Assembly: GCF_001644035.1 (NCBI RefSeq)
Contig: NZ_LUUG01000065.1
Span: 1-64,000 of the forward strand
DNA from: Methylomonas methanica
Lineage (GTDB): Bacteria > Pseudomonadota > Gammaproteobacteria > Methylococcales > Methylomonadaceae
DNA length: 64,000 bases
Direction: 5' to 3'
This document shows, piece by piece, positions 31,933-41,702 of the stretch. Every line of letters begins with the position of its first letter. The stretch's first letter is position 1. The position numbers were made by a program, and so were the translations under genes. The notes beneath the pieces were generated by a model. The model ran no database searches. It had not been told where the DNA came from and saw only the letters and a program-made list of their open reading frames with translations.

Positions 31933-34128
31933 CTAAAGCGCGGTCGGCGGATTAGCGAATTGGAACGTTTGCGAGGCGGATTTTTTGGCGGCATCCATGG
32001 CCGCTTGCTTCAGCGCTTCGGTATTGTCGGCATCATAAGGGCAGATGGCGATACCGATACGACAATTGAGTTGGGCTGTGTCGTGTTCCAGCGCAAACGG
32101 TTCGGCGAGTTTTTCGATAATTAATTTAGCGATGCGCTCCACGCTGTCGATTTTTTCCAGCTCGGTGAGGATAATCGCAAATTCCGCACCATCCATTCGC
32201 GCTACCAAATCGGTTTCCCGGACATTAGCCAGCACCCGTTGCGCGGCTTCCTGCAAAATGCTGTCGCCTTGCGCATAACCGAAGCGCTCGTTAATCTCTT
32301 TGAAGTGCTCGATGTCTACCACCAGCAAGGCCAAAAACCAGCCACCGCGCTGCGCTTTCTTAATGTCTTGCTCCAGTCTGTCGTAAAACAGGCGGCGGTT
32401 GCCAATACCGGTGAGCGGATCTAAATTAACCTGTTTCCACAGTTGTTCTTCACCGAGCTTGCGCTGGGTAATGTCGAAAAACAGGCCGATGCGCTTTAGC
32501 GGTATACCGTTGCGGTCGAAAATGGTGTTGATGTTGAGCTGCTCGACATAGAGTTCGCCGTTTTTACGTCTATTCCAGATTTCGCCCTGCCACTTCCCTT
32601 TGGTATTGATGATTTGCCACATGGCTTGGAAAAAACTATCGTCATGCCGGCCAGAACCCAGAATCCGGGCGTTCTTGCCGATTATGTCTTCGGCGGAATA
32701 ACCGGTAATGCGGCTGAATGCCGGGTTAATCGAGACGATAGTGGCATCCGCTTCGGTGATCATCATCGCTTCGCTGCAATTTTGGTAAAACAACATGCCT
32801 AGTTGCCGATCTTCTTCGGCCAATTTGTATGTGGTGATGTCTTGCAGAATACCGGTCATGCGCGGGCTATTGCCGAGTTGGTGACAACCGGAGCCGCGAA
32901 TCCAGCGGATTTCGCCGTCGATGCGGCGAATGCGGCATTCGAAATCCCAATTGCTGTGCGTGGTGAGGGCATGCTGGAAACCGGCATTGACCATGTCGCG
33001 ATGCTCCGGTGCCACATGGCCGAGAAAAGTATGATATGTCCATTGCGGTAGCAGATGGCTGTAGCCGAAGATTTGATCGTGTATGTCTGTGCGTTGCACC
33101 GAATAATCTTGTAAGTCCAGGTCCCAGGCGCCGGTATCGATGGTTTCCAATGCAAAACTCAAGCGGGCTTCGCTTTGTTTTAGAGCCTGGTTGATTTGTT
33201 GTTGATGGAATAAAGTCAGGGCTAGCGGTATGCCCACGCTAGCCAGGATGAACAAATAAAACCAGATATTTAACAGGCCGCTTTGCAGATGTGCGGTGGC
33301 GAATGAGCCCAACTGATGCAACAAACCCCACAGGGATTGAATGGCGGTCATAGTCACCAAAAGCAACACGCCGTGCCGGCCGAATCTGACCGCCGCCCAA
33401 ACCACAAACAGGAAGGCCCAATAGGTTTGGCCGTAAACGCTCAGCAGGTTGGGGAACCAGCTTAAAAACACGGCTTGGCCGCTCAGAAAACTTGTTGCAA
33501 TAAATGCCAGCGTTTCCAAAGCGCGTTTGGGGGCGAACCAGTCTTTCGGCCAGTTTCGCCATATCAGAATTAAAGGCGTGACCAAGGCGATTCCCAATAC
33601 ATCGGCCATCCACCAGTGCAGCATACTGGGCAGCAGGGCGTCGGCAGGCAGATACTTGCTTAAAAACAAAGTCATGGGGCCGATCAGGGCGCTGAAGCAG
33701 GCGGCGATGATGCCTGTCAATGTCAGCCAGGCAAAATCCCGAGGATGCCGTAGCGATAAAGAAAAGCCTGGGTTGCCGAGCAGCAGCCAGGCGCCAAGCC
33801 AGGATTCCAGGATATTGCCGGTAGCGATGCTGGCGGAGATTAGCCAGGAGTCGCCGACCAGCATGCCGGCAAGAAAGGCGCCGATGAACACGCCCGGCCA
33901 ATAGCGCTTACCGCCCAATAGAAAGGTGGCCATCCCCAGGCCGGCGGGAAACCAAACCAGCGTGACATTGCCGTTGTCGGAAAAAAAAGCCAATACCAGT
34001 TTGGCCAACATGGCGTAGAGCAGGGCTATACCGACTATTTTTAGTCCAACGATGTTGCGCGGAGTAAAGCCCATGAGGTTTTGGAATGTGTGCTTGTAAG
34101 CTGAAAAGTGTATATCAGTAGTCTGCAT
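31933..34128 (-). CDS. MASE1-PAS-PAS protein with degenerate GGDEF
   Basis: A 731-residue membrane protein. Residues 25-310 form about eight helices of the MASE1 sensor type (VTLVWFPAGLGMATFLLGGKRYWPGVFIGAFLAGML), followed by two PAS domains and a C-terminal GGDEF-like domain. The active-site signature is DGAEF in place of GGDEF, with both a glycine and the metal-binding acid lost, while the RETD inhibitory site remains. It is probably not a cyclase but could bind c-di-GMP. It converges on phoR with 18 bases between the stops. Confidence 0.9.
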   Translation of the reverse strand: MQTTDIHFSAYKHTFQNLMGFTPRNIVGLKIVGIALLYAMLAKLVLAFFSDNGNVTLVWFPAGLGMATFLLGGKRYWPGVFIGAFLAGMLVGDSWLISASIATGNILESWLGAWLLLGNPGFSLSLRHPRDFAWLTLTGIIAACFSALIGPMTLFLSKYLPADALLPSMLHWWMADVLGIALVTPLILIWRNWPKDWFAPKRALETLAFIATSFLSGQAVFLSWFPNLLSVYGQTYWAFLFVVWAAVRFGRHGVLLLVTMTAIQSLWGLLHQLGSFATAHLQSGLLNIWFYLFILASVGIPLALTLFHQQQINQALKQSEARLSFALETIDTGAWDLDLQDYSVQRTDIHDQIFGYSHLLPQWTYHTFLGHVAPEHRDMVNAGFQHALTTHSNWDFECRIRRIDGEIRWIRGSGCHQLGNSPRMTGILQDITTYKLAEEDRQLGMLFYQNCSEAMMITEADATIVSINPAFSRITGYSAEDIIGKNARILGSGRHDDSFFQAMWQIINTKGKWQGEIWNRRKNGELYVEQLNINTIFDRNGIPLKRIGLFFDITQRKLGEEQLWKQVNLDPLTGIGNRRLFYDRLEQDIKKAQRGGWFLALLVVDIEHFKEINERFGYAQGDSILQEAAQRVLANVRETDLVARMDGAEFAIILTELEKIDSVERIAKLIIEKLAEPFALEHDTAQLNCRIGIAICPYDADNTEALKQAAMDAAKKSASQTFQFANPPTAL

Positions 34129-34238
34129 TCTCCAGTTTTTCCTGCCGGTTTTAATGCGAAGCGGTCGAGAAAATCGCAGACAAGCAAGCGGATAACTCTA
34201 TAATTGCCCGCATTTTTGAGCTAGACCGAGGAGAGGGG

Positions 34239-35645
34239 ATGATTTCCGAAACGGTTGTTGAGTTATCGCGGGCGCAGTTTGCGCTGCATGCGGTGCAATA
34301 TTTTCTATTCGTACCGTTGACGCTGGGTTTGTCGCTATTGTTGGCGGGCTTGGAATCCTGGTTTGTCATCAGCGGGCAGGAGGTTTACCAGCGGCTGACG
34401 CAATTTTGGGGCAAGCTGTTTGCCATCGGTTTTGGCTTAAGCATGGCCTCTTCGCTGGCAATCGCCTGCCAATTCGGGGCCAACTGGTCGTATTTTTCGC
34501 ATTATGTCGGCGATGTGTTTGCCATGCCTTTATTATTAGGTTTTGCCGGTTTGTTCATAGCCGCCAATGGGCTGGGCTGGTTTTTATTTGGCTGGCAGCG
34601 CTTGGGCAAAGGCACGCATCTGGGTGTAACTTGGCTAATTGCTATCGGCTGTCACGTCAGTTTGTTCGGTTTTCTGCTGGCCAGTGGCTGGATGCAAAAT
34701 CCAGTGGGTGGGGAATTAAATCCCCAAACGCTGCGCCTGGAGTTGCTTGATTTGTCGCTGGTGCTGAGCAATCCGCTGGCCTGGGCGAAATTTGTACATA
34801 GCCTGCTGGCCAGTTATGTGGTGGCCGCCGGTTTTGTGTTGGCTATCAGCGCTTACTATTTAATTAAGCAGCGCGAAACCGAGTTGGCACAGTGTTCTTA
34901 CCGCATCGCGGCCGCTTTTGGTTTGCTGACGGTGATCGCTACCATGGCGATAGGCGATACCAGCGTTTACGGCGCCGGCGCTATGCAGCACAACAAGCTG
35001 GCGGCAATTAACGGTCTGCCCAATGACGCGGCACTGGAACAAAATCGCCAGCGCATCGGCAATGGCGTAAAAGCCTATGCCCTGCTGCAAGAATTGCGCG
35101 ACGACAAAAAGGAGCCGGAATTGCTGGCGGCATTTGCCGCCGCCAAAGTAGATTTGGGCTATGCCTTATTGCTGAAGCGTTGGCGGGAGAGCGTGACCGA
35201 CGCCAGTCCGGCGCAGATAGAACAAGCCGTGCATGCCAGCGTGCCGGCTACCGCGCCCTTGTATTGGGGATATAGATTGATGATTGCGGCTGGCGCATTG
35301 CTGGTGCTGCTGTTTTTAGCGGCAAATGCCGTCAATATCCTCGGTTGGCGCCATACCTGGTTATTTAAGGCCAGTGTTTATGCCTTACCTCTGCCGTGGC
35401 TGGCGAGCGCCAGCGGCTGGTTTATCTCGGAATTCGGCCGGCAGCCCTGGCTGGTCGCCGATATGCTGCCCACCTGGCAAGGGGTTTCCACGCTGACTGT
35501 CGCCGATGTAGCAGTCAGCCTAGTGGCTTATGGTTTGGCGTATGCCGGGCTGCTGGCTTTGGCTGTGATGTTAACTTTAAAATTTATCGAGCAGGGCAGC
35601 GCCGACGCGTTGCCGATTAACCAGGAGCCAAGTCATGTTGCTTGA
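34239..35645 (+). CDS. cydA: Cytochrome bd quinol oxidase subunit I
   Basis: A 468-residue membrane protein with about nine helices. Heme ligands include the histidine in FALHAVQYFLFVP near residue 17 and one in AKFVHSLLASYVV; the GRQPWLV segment is the signature following the quinol loop. The loop is short, so it belongs to the CioA-type class, which is often cyanide-insensitive. It reduces oxygen to water at low oxygen tension. A GGAGAGGGG site precedes the ATG. The gene overlaps cydB by 11 bases. Confidence 0.94.
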   Translation: MISETVVELSRAQFALHAVQYFLFVPLTLGLSLLLAGLESWFVISGQEVYQRLTQFWGKLFAIGFGLSMASSLAIACQFGANWSYFSHYVGDVFAMPLLLGFAGLFIAANGLGWFLFGWQRLGKGTHLGVTWLIAIGCHVSLFGFLLASGWMQNPVGGELNPQTLRLELLDLSLVLSNPLAWAKFVHSLLASYVVAAGFVLAISAYYLIKQRETELAQCSYRIAAAFGLLTVIATMAIGDTSVYGAGAMQHNKLAAINGLPNDAALEQNRQRIGNGVKAYALLQELRDDKKEPELLAAFAAAKVDLGYALLLKRWRESVTDASPAQIEQAVHASVPATAPLYWGYRLMIAAGALLVLLFLAANAVNILGWRHTWLFKASVYALPLPWLASASGWFISEFGRQPWLVADMLPTWQGVSTLTVADVAVSLVAYGLAYAGLLALAVMLTLKFIEQGSADALPINQEPSHVA

Positions 35646-36726
35646 TTATGAAATGCTGCGCTTGGTCTGTTGGGGCGTGTTGGGCTTGTTTGTCATGGGT
35701 TTTGTGCTGAGCAGCGGTATCGAGATCGGCGTCAGCATGCTGTTACCCTTTTTAAATGCTTCCGAACCACAGCACGCAGGGCTGGTTGCCAGATTGGCGC
35801 CAACCAGCGCCGGCAATCAGGTTTGGCTATTGGTGACCATCGGTGTGTTGTTTGCCGGCTGGCCGACGGTGTATGCGGCGACGTTTGCCAGTTTTCAGCC
35901 ATTGCTGTTGTTGACAGTTTTATCGCTGTTCGTGCGGCCTTTGGGTTGGTATTTCAGAACTAGCGTGACTCGCGAGGACTGGCTGAAAAAATGGGATAAA
36001 GCCCTGTTTATTAGTGGCTTGCTGCCGGCGGCGCTGTTGGGGGTGATGGCCGGCAATCTATTGAAAGGTGTGCCGTTTCATTTGGCCAGCGATATGCACA
36101 TTGCTTTTCTGGGCAGTTTTTCCGGGCTGTTCAGTCCGTTTGCGTCGCTGGTCGGCGCTACCTGCGTAGCGTTATTGACAGTGCATGGCGCGATTTATCT
36201 GCAAACGCATACCCAAGACGCGCTTTATCAGCGTAGCAAAGCGTTGGCAATGTCCGGCGGCCTGGCGTTTTTGGTGTTGTTTGCGCTGGCGGGCGGCTGG
36301 ATTACCCATTTGGAAGGCTATCACGTTAGTACCGACATCATGCCGAATGGCCTTTCCAATCCCTTGACCAAATTTGTGAAGCGCGGCGACGGCTTATGGC
36401 TGGACAATTACGAGCATGAACCGGCCTTATGGGCGTTGCCAGCTTTGGCCTTTGTGTGCGGGATAGCCGCGTTGGTGTTGTCGCGTCTGGATAAGGCTTA
36501 TTGGGCGTTGCTGGCCAGTGCGGTGACGGTGGTGATGGTGATTTTGACCATGGGTGTGTCCATGTTTCCGTTTTTGGCGCCGTCCAACATATCTTTGAAT
36601 AGTTCGCTGACTATATGGGATGCCAGCGCCAGCCTAACTAGCTTAAGTGCGCTGCTGTGTTTGACCGGCGTACTGCTGCCGCTTATGGCGATTGCCACGC
36701 GCGGCCTGTATAAAATGTTACCTTGA
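35635..36726 (+). CDS. cydB: Cytochrome bd quinol oxidase subunit II
   Basis: A 363-residue membrane protein of eight or nine helices that pairs with CydA. Family marks are GFVLSSGIEIGVSMLLPFL, GNQVWLLVTIGVLFAGWPTVYA and the C-terminal LTIWDASASLTSLSALLCLTGVLLP. It follows cydA with an 11-base overlap. No small CydX-type gene was found after its stop. Confidence 0.93.
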   Translation: MLLDYEMLRLVCWGVLGLFVMGFVLSSGIEIGVSMLLPFLNASEPQHAGLVARLAPTSAGNQVWLLVTIGVLFAGWPTVYAATFASFQPLLLLTVLSLFVRPLGWYFRTSVTREDWLKKWDKALFISGLLPAALLGVMAGNLLKGVPFHLASDMHIAFLGSFSGLFSPFASLVGATCVALLTVHGAIYLQTHTQDALYQRSKALAMSGGLAFLVLFALAGGWITHLEGYHVSTDIMPNGLSNPLTKFVKRGDGLWLDNYEHEPALWALPALAFVCGIAALVLSRLDKAYWALLASAVTVVMVILTMGVSMFPFLAPSNISLNSSLTIWDASASLTSLSALLCLTGVLLPLMAIATRGLYKMLP

Positions 36727-36838
36727 GTCCGGGCGTGGCCATTTCGCAAGCACTACATGCATCGAGACTTCCTTAACCGGCATAACTCTGCTAAAACCTA
36801 GTTTCCTAACAACTATAACTAATAAAGGTAGGCGCATC

Positions 36839-37417
36839 ATGAAGAAAATTCTTAATCACACCCTGATCGGCGTTCTGGCGTTTATCCCGATTATGGTGAT
36901 TGTACAAATCGTCTTGTTCGTAAAAGACCGGTTAACCGATTTGTTTCAGTTCGTTTACGGCTACTCCGACAATTATCTGGTGACATTTCTGCTGTTCGGC
37001 GCCAGTTTTGCCACCATTACCTATGTGGGACATCGGGTCAGCATGGGCCGGTTTTCCATCATCGCGATGTTCGAAAATCTGATCGAGCGGATTCCGCTAT
37101 TAAGCACGATTTACCGCGTGACCAAAAAACTGGTGAATATGATTGCCGGGCATCAGTTGCAAGAACCGCGAGAAGTGGTTTACATCGAATATCCGAAAGA
37201 AGGCATTTGGGTGCCCGCCTATGTCACCAACAAAACCGAAGACCGTTATGTGTTGTTTGTACCGACATCGCCCAACCCTACCTCGGGTTTTGCGGTGATT
37301 GTCCACGAATCGAAAGTGATCAAGTCGGACATGAGCATCGAACAAGTGACCAGCTTTATCATCAGCGTGGGCGCCGATTTCGAGAAAGTCTCTGAAATAT
37401 CCCGGCTACCCAAGTAA
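36839..37417 (+). CDS. DUF502 membrane protein
   Basis: A 192-residue protein with two membrane helices (about 8-27 and 45-66), a short loop, and a soluble C-terminal part with LVNMIAGHQLQEPREVVYIEYPKEGIW and a PTSPNPTSGF motif typical of DUF502. The role of the family is unknown. The ATG at 36839 is preceded by an AAAGGTAGG site; the longer reading adds residues from the cydB end. Confidence 0.9.
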   Translation: MKKILNHTLIGVLAFIPIMVIVQIVLFVKDRLTDLFQFVYGYSDNYLVTFLLFGASFATITYVGHRVSMGRFSIIAMFENLIERIPLLSTIYRVTKKLVNMIAGHQLQEPREVVYIEYPKEGIWVPAYVTNKTEDRYVLFVPTSPNPTSGFAVIVHESKVIKSDMSIEQVTSFIISVGADFEKVSEISRLPK

Positions 37418-37426
37418 GTTTGTCCG

Positions 37427-37460
37427 TTTGTTGCAGCGATGACCTATCCGCTGCAACAAA
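37427..37460 (+). terminator. Hairpin after the DUF502 gene
   Basis: Arms TTTGTTGCAGCG (37427-37438) and CGCTGCAACAAA (37449-37460) make a perfect 12-bp stem ten bases past the stop. The T-run is missing on the plus strand, so it is terminator-like only. Confidence 0.55.
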
Positions 37461-37502
37461 ACCTCTTCTCGGCTTGATGCCGTATCAGCTAATCGGACTG
37501 CC

Positions 37503-37994
37503 ATGCACGATCCAAGCTATTTACTCGCCGAAGCGCTCGGCAATCGTCTAAACGCGCTGAATCTATGTCTGGCTTTGGCTGAGTCCTGCACCGGCGGCGG
37601 CATAGCCAAGGCAATCACCGATGTACCGGGCAGTTCCGGCTGGTTCGATCGCGGTTTCGTCACGTACAGCAACGATGCCAAGATCGACATGCTGGGCGTC
37701 AAACCGGAGACTTTGGCGAGAGTAGGGGCGGTTAGCGAAGAGACTGCTTTGGAAATGGTCGCGGGCACGTTGACGCATAGCCTTGCCAATTTGGCACTGG
37801 CTGTCACCGGCATTGCCGGGCCGGACGGCGGCACGCCTGTAAAGCCGGTCGGAACGGTATTTATCGCCTGGCAAAAACGCGGCGCTAACGGGGCTTGCTT
37901 GAAGAAACAATTCAGCGGCGACCGGCAGTCGATACGGCAACAGGCGACGCTGTTTTGTTTACAGCAAATTTTACAATTGCTGGAAAACACTTAA
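37503..37994 (+). CDS. pncC: CinA C-terminal-domain protein, nicotinamide-nucleotide amidohydrolase
   Basis: A 163-residue stand-alone CinA domain. Marks are LALAESCTGGGIAKAITDVPGSSGWFDRGFVTYSN and AVTGIAGPDGGTPVKPVGTVFIAW. The E. coli homologue deamidates NMN to NaMN, recycling NAD breakdown products. The residues around the active-site serine (SCTGG) and lysine are preserved. It is a lone gene. Confidence 0.93.
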   Translation: MHDPSYLLAEALGNRLNALNLCLALAESCTGGGIAKAITDVPGSSGWFDRGFVTYSNDAKIDMLGVKPETLARVGAVSEETALEMVAGTLTHSLANLALAVTGIAGPDGGTPVKPVGTVFIAWQKRGANGACLKKQFSGDRQSIRQQATLFCLQQILQLLENT

Positions 37995-38187
37995 CCTCGG
38001 CGTTTTGTGTTCCTACCGAATTAGCTGACAAATAATAATCAAACTATTTCCATCGGCTGTTTCGCCATTAGCCTGAGTGCAATCGCGTCCGTATGTTTGA
38101 GCAGGGCTGGATCCGCCAAAAAGCTTTTAACCCCGGCCGACAAGTTACGCTAAAATGCCGCTTCTTTTCCTTGCGGATGTTGTCGCC

Positions 38188-38973
38188 ATGTTGAAAAAAC
38201 TCTTTCTTTCCACAGCTGTTTCCTTGTTGTTAAACGCTTGCGCCACCAGTCCTACCGGTCGTTCGCAGTTTATCTATATGCCGGACAATCAGGTCGATCA
38301 GATGGGTTTGCAAGCCTTCAGCAGTATGAAGAGCAAAAACCCGATCAGCGGCAATCAGCGCTACAGCCAGTTCGCCCAATGCGTGGCGTACGCCATTACT
38401 CAGCAAACCGGCGGGCAATGGGAAGTGGTGGTGTTTGAAGACGAATCCTTGAATGCCTTTGCCTTGCCCGGTAACAAAATCGGTGTGCATACCGGTCTGA
38501 TCAATCTGGTGGATAATCAGGACCAACTGGCGGCGGTAATCGGTCATGAAATCGGCCACGTGTTATCCAGACACAGCAACGAGCGTTTGTCGCAGGAAAC
38601 GGCGGTCAGCACAGGCTTGGCCATGGTGCAAGCGGTAACTCAGCCGCAAACTGCGTTGGGGCAAACCGCGTTAGGTCTATTGGGTGTCGGCGCCCAGTAC
38701 GGCGTAATCCTACCGTACAGTCGGATTCACGAAACCGAAGCCGATACCATCGGTTTGGATTTAATGGCCAAAGCCGGTTTCGATCCGCGCCAGAGCGTGA
38801 ATCTGTGGTTGAAAATGGACAAAGCCGCGCAAGGCGGCCAGCCTATCGAGTTTATGTCTACGCATCCGTCGCATGCCAGTCGCATCGATAATTTGAATCA
38901 AAATATGGGCAGAGCCGTCCAGCTACAGCAACAAGCCTGGGGGGGCGGCAGACAACCGCGTTGCAGCAAATAA
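38188..38973 (+). CDS. M48-family metalloprotease lipoprotein (LoiP-like)
   Basis: A 261-residue protein with a lipoprotein signal (MLKKLFLSTAVSLLLNAC, lipidated at C18) and a zinc protease domain with HEIGHVLSRHS (HExxH) and the third ligand in the ETEADTIGLDLMAKAGFDP segment. Its size and sequence resemble E. coli LoiP/YcaL, which act in outer-membrane protein quality control. The start at 38188 gives a proper signal. Its stop overlaps the dapC start by one base. Confidence 0.92.
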   Translation: MLKKLFLSTAVSLLLNACATSPTGRSQFIYMPDNQVDQMGLQAFSSMKSKNPISGNQRYSQFAQCVAYAITQQTGGQWEVVVFEDESLNAFALPGNKIGVHTGLINLVDNQDQLAAVIGHEIGHVLSRHSNERLSQETAVSTGLAMVQAVTQPQTALGQTALGLLGVGAQYGVILPYSRIHETEADTIGLDLMAKAGFDPRQSVNLWLKMDKAAQGGQPIEFMSTHPSHASRIDNLNQNMGRAVQLQQQAWGGGRQPRCSK

Positions 38974-40172
38974 TGAACCCGTATTTATCCCAGTTACATC
39001 CGTACCCGTTTGAAAAGCTTGCCACGCTGAAACAAGGCATTACGCCGCCGGCTGGGAAGCCGCACATTGCCTTGTCGATTGGCGAACCCAAACACGCTAC
39101 TCCGCATTTTATTCAGGAAGCTTTGTTGCGGCATTTGCACGGCTTAACCCAATACCCCACTACCAAAGGCTTACTGGAACTCCGGCAGACCATCGCCGAT
39201 TGGACGTGCCGCCGCTTCGGAATTCCGGCCGGTGGTGTGGATGCCGAGACCCAGGTTTTGCCAGTCAACGGTACCCGCGAAGCCTTGTTTTCGCTGGCGC
39301 AAGCCGTAATCGATCCGGCCGACAAGCCGGTGGTGATTATGCCCAACCCGTTTTATCAGATCTACGAAGGCGCGGCCTTGCTGGCCGGTGCCGAGCCGTA
39401 TTATCTGAATACGGTCGAGGCCGACGGCTACTTGCCGGACTTTGACAGCGTGCCGGAGGCGATTTGGCAACGTTGCCAATTGATTTTTATTTGCTCGCCC
39501 GGCAACCCGACAGGCACGGTGTTGACACAAGCCGATCATCTGAAATTGTTCGCTCTGGCTGACCAGTACGATTTTGTCATCGCCTCCGACGAGTGTTACA
39601 CCGAGCTTTACGACGACGAAGCCAATCCGCCGCAAGGTTTGTTGCAAAGCGCTTATCAGGCCGGCAATACCGATTTCAAACGCTGCGTTATTTTCCAAAG
39701 CCTGTCCAAACGTTCCAACGCGCCCGGCTTGCGCTCCGGCTTTGTCGCCGGCGATGCCGAGGTGTTGAAACAGTATTTCAAATACCGCACCTACCACGGC
39801 TGCCCCATGCCGGTGCCGACCCAGCATGCCAGCATCGCCGCCTGGAATGACGAGGAACACGTCAAGCACAACCGCCAGTTGTACCGCGACAAGTTCAGCG
39901 CGTTTATCGAGATTTTGCAGGAGGTGTGCGACATCAGCCGCCCGCCGGCCAGCTTTTACATCTGGCTGAAGACGCCGATCTCGGATACGGAGTTTGCGCG
40001 TGAGTTGTTTGCCCAGCAAAACATTACGGTGTTGCCGGGGAGTTATCTGTCACGCGATAGCGGAGGCATCAACCCCGGCGCCAACCATGTGCGGATAGCC
40101 TTGGTAGCGCCTATCGAAGAATGTATCGAGGCCGCGAAACGGATAAAAACGTTCATTAATAGTCTTTCGTAG
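38973..40172 (+). CDS. dapC: N-succinyldiaminopimelate aminotransferase
   Basis: A 399-residue class I aminotransferase of the DapC type, acting after DapD in the succinylase branch of lysine and peptidoglycan biosynthesis. Marks are SIGEPKHATPHFI, GNPTGTVL, ASDECYTELY and the PLP lysine in FQSLSKRSNAPGLRSGF. The neighbouring dapD, and dapE 4 kb on, support this. The ATG at 38973 shares a base with the previous stop. Its stop codon lies inside an intergenic inverted repeat. Confidence 0.93.
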   Translation: MNPYLSQLHPYPFEKLATLKQGITPPAGKPHIALSIGEPKHATPHFIQEALLRHLHGLTQYPTTKGLLELRQTIADWTCRRFGIPAGGVDAETQVLPVNGTREALFSLAQAVIDPADKPVVIMPNPFYQIYEGAALLAGAEPYYLNTVEADGYLPDFDSVPEAIWQRCQLIFICSPGNPTGTVLTQADHLKLFALADQYDFVIASDECYTELYDDEANPPQGLLQSAYQAGNTDFKRCVIFQSLSKRSNAPGLRSGFVAGDAEVLKQYFKYRTYHGCPMPVPTQHASIAAWNDEEHVKHNRQLYRDKFSAFIEILQEVCDISRPPASFYIWLKTPISDTEFARELFAQQNITVLPGSYLSRDSGGINPGANHVRIALVAPIEECIEAAKRIKTFINSLS

Positions 40173-40247
40173 GCTGGGTAGAGCGCAGCGAAACCCAGCG
40201 TGAAACGCTTTAAGCTGGGTTTGCGCTATCGCTCCTACCCAGCCTAC
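40169..40247. repeat. Palindromic intergenic repeat between dapC and dapD
   Basis: Outer arms GTAGGCTGGGTA (40169-40180) and TACCCAGCCTAC (40236-40247) are perfect over 12 bp; inner arms AAACCCAGC (40191-40199) and GCTGGGTTT (40214-40222) add a second stem. The element overlaps the dapC stop codon. A related hairpin is near 25183-25215. It likely acts as a terminator or attenuator for dapC. Confidence 0.65.
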
Positions 40248-40274
40248 ATTATTTCAACTTAACCCCGAGAAACC

Positions 40275-41093
40275 ATGTCAAATTTGGAAACCATCATCAA
40301 CGACGCCTTCGAAAATCGCGCCGATATCAGCCCATCCACCGTCTCAGCCGAAGTCCGCAACGCGGTTGCCGAAGTCTTGAATATGCTCGACAAGGGCGAA
40401 GCCCGCGTTGCCGAGAAAAAAGACGGCGATTGGGTGACCAATCAATGGCTGAAAAAAGCCGTGCTGCTGTCGTTTCGGATCAATGAAAACAAGGTGATCG
40501 AAAGCGGCGATGTGCGCTATTACGACAAAGTGCCGACCAAATTCGGTCAATACAGCGAAGCCGATTTTGCTCAAGCCGGCGTCCGCGTGGTGCCGAATGC
40601 GGTTGCCCGTTACGGTTCCTACATCGCCCCCGGCGCGATCCTGATGCCGTCTTACGTCAATATCGGCGCTTACGTTGATAGCGGCACCATGGTGGATACC
40701 TGGGTAACAGTCGGCTCCTGCGCGCAAATCGGTAAAAATGTGCATTTGTCCGGCGGCGTCGGCATCGGCGGCGTTTTGGAACCGCTGCAAGCCAATCCGA
40801 CCATCATCGGCGACAACTGTTTCATCGGCGCCCGCTCCGAAATCGTTGAAGGCGTGATCGTCGAAGACAACTGTGTCGTGTCGATGGGCGTCTACATCGG
40901 TCAAAGCACCAAGATTTTCAACCGCATGACCGGCGAAGTCACTTATGGCCGCATTCCTGCCGGCTCCGTGGTCGTCTCTGGCAACCTGCCCTCCAAAGAC
41001 GGCAGCCACAGCCTGTATTGCGCGGTGATCATCAAGCAGGTGGATGAAAAAACCCGCAGCAAAACCGGGATTAATGAGTTGTTGCGGGATTGA
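40275..41093 (+). CDS. dapD: Tetrahydrodipicolinate N-succinyltransferase
   Basis: A 272-residue left-handed beta-helix acyltransferase with hexapeptide repeats ([64 protein letters not shown]). It uses succinyl-CoA to block tetrahydrodipicolinate ahead of DapC. Length and the final [27 protein letters not shown] match the family. Confidence 0.96.
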   Translation: MSNLETIINDAFENRADISPSTVSAEVRNAVAEVLNMLDKGEARVAEKKDGDWVTNQWLKKAVLLSFRINENKVIESGDVRYYDKVPTKFGQYSEADFAQAGVRVVPNAVARYGSYIAPGAILMPSYVNIGAYVDSGTMVDTWVTVGSCAQIGKNVHLSGGVGIGGVLEPLQANPTIIGDNCFIGARSEIVEGVIVEDNCVVSMGVYIGQSTKIFNRMTGEVTYGRIPAGSVVVSGNLPSKDGSHSLYCAVIIKQVDEKTRSKTGINELLRD

Positions 41094-41259
41094 TTGTTAG
41101 TGTGTTGCGCGGTAGATGAAGCTCTGCCGCGTAATATGCCAGTTAAAAGAAAATTGTATGGAACGGAGAATAGGCGCTAGTATTAAAGATGGCCAAATTA
41201 ATCTTGAAGTGCGTTTCGGCTTATATGGCAACAGTATTTCGACAAATTAAAGGATCACC

Positions 41260-41673
41260 ATGTTTTATTTGTTATTCACGCTTGTTGGTTTAATTTTCCT
41301 AATCTGGGCGCCGCTAAACGTGACGATAATGACCGGCTCCATAATCATTCTGATACCTACGGTCGTTCGCTTTAGTACAAAATTAATGACAGGACATGAT
41401 ATTTCCTTTGGCGAAGCCTTTAAAGCAGTTGTCCTTTCATTGTTTCTCCCCATCGTGGGACTACTTTGGTTGGTTTCGACGCTAGGCGGAGTTGGGGCTA
41501 CTATTGAGTTTTCTGGCGTTGGATCACTCATCTTTCTGGTAGGTCTTTTTGCGGCCTATGCGCTGGGCTACAAGATAAGCCTTGGCCTAGAGTTCAAGCC
41601 TAGCATGGCAATAGCCGGACTATCGACATTGCTTTCTGGGGTTGGGTTACTGGTTATCCGCTCGTTTTTTTAG
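41260..41673 (+). CDS. Small integral membrane protein, unknown
   Basis: A 137-residue protein with about four hydrophobic helices (residues 1-20, 22-44, 58-83, 88-110 and a final one to 137) and little else. A GGATCACC site lies before the ATG. Composition is typical of a real membrane protein, but the family is not recognised. It is flanked by dapD and a convergent mutarotase-like gene. Confidence 0.6.
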   Translation: MFYLLFTLVGLIFLIWAPLNVTIMTGSIIILIPTVVRFSTKLMTGHDISFGEAFKAVVLSLFLPIVGLLWLVSTLGGVGATIEFSGVGSLIFLVGLFAAYALGYKISLGLEFKPSMAIAGLSTLLSGVGLLVIRSFF

Positions 41674-41702
41674 TTTACGCAGTCCTATACAGACACACCG
41701 TA

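Noticed and set aside
36727-36838. cydX-type small subunit gene after cydB
   Set aside because: No short membrane peptide with the family's W-Y-WxxG pattern could be found there.
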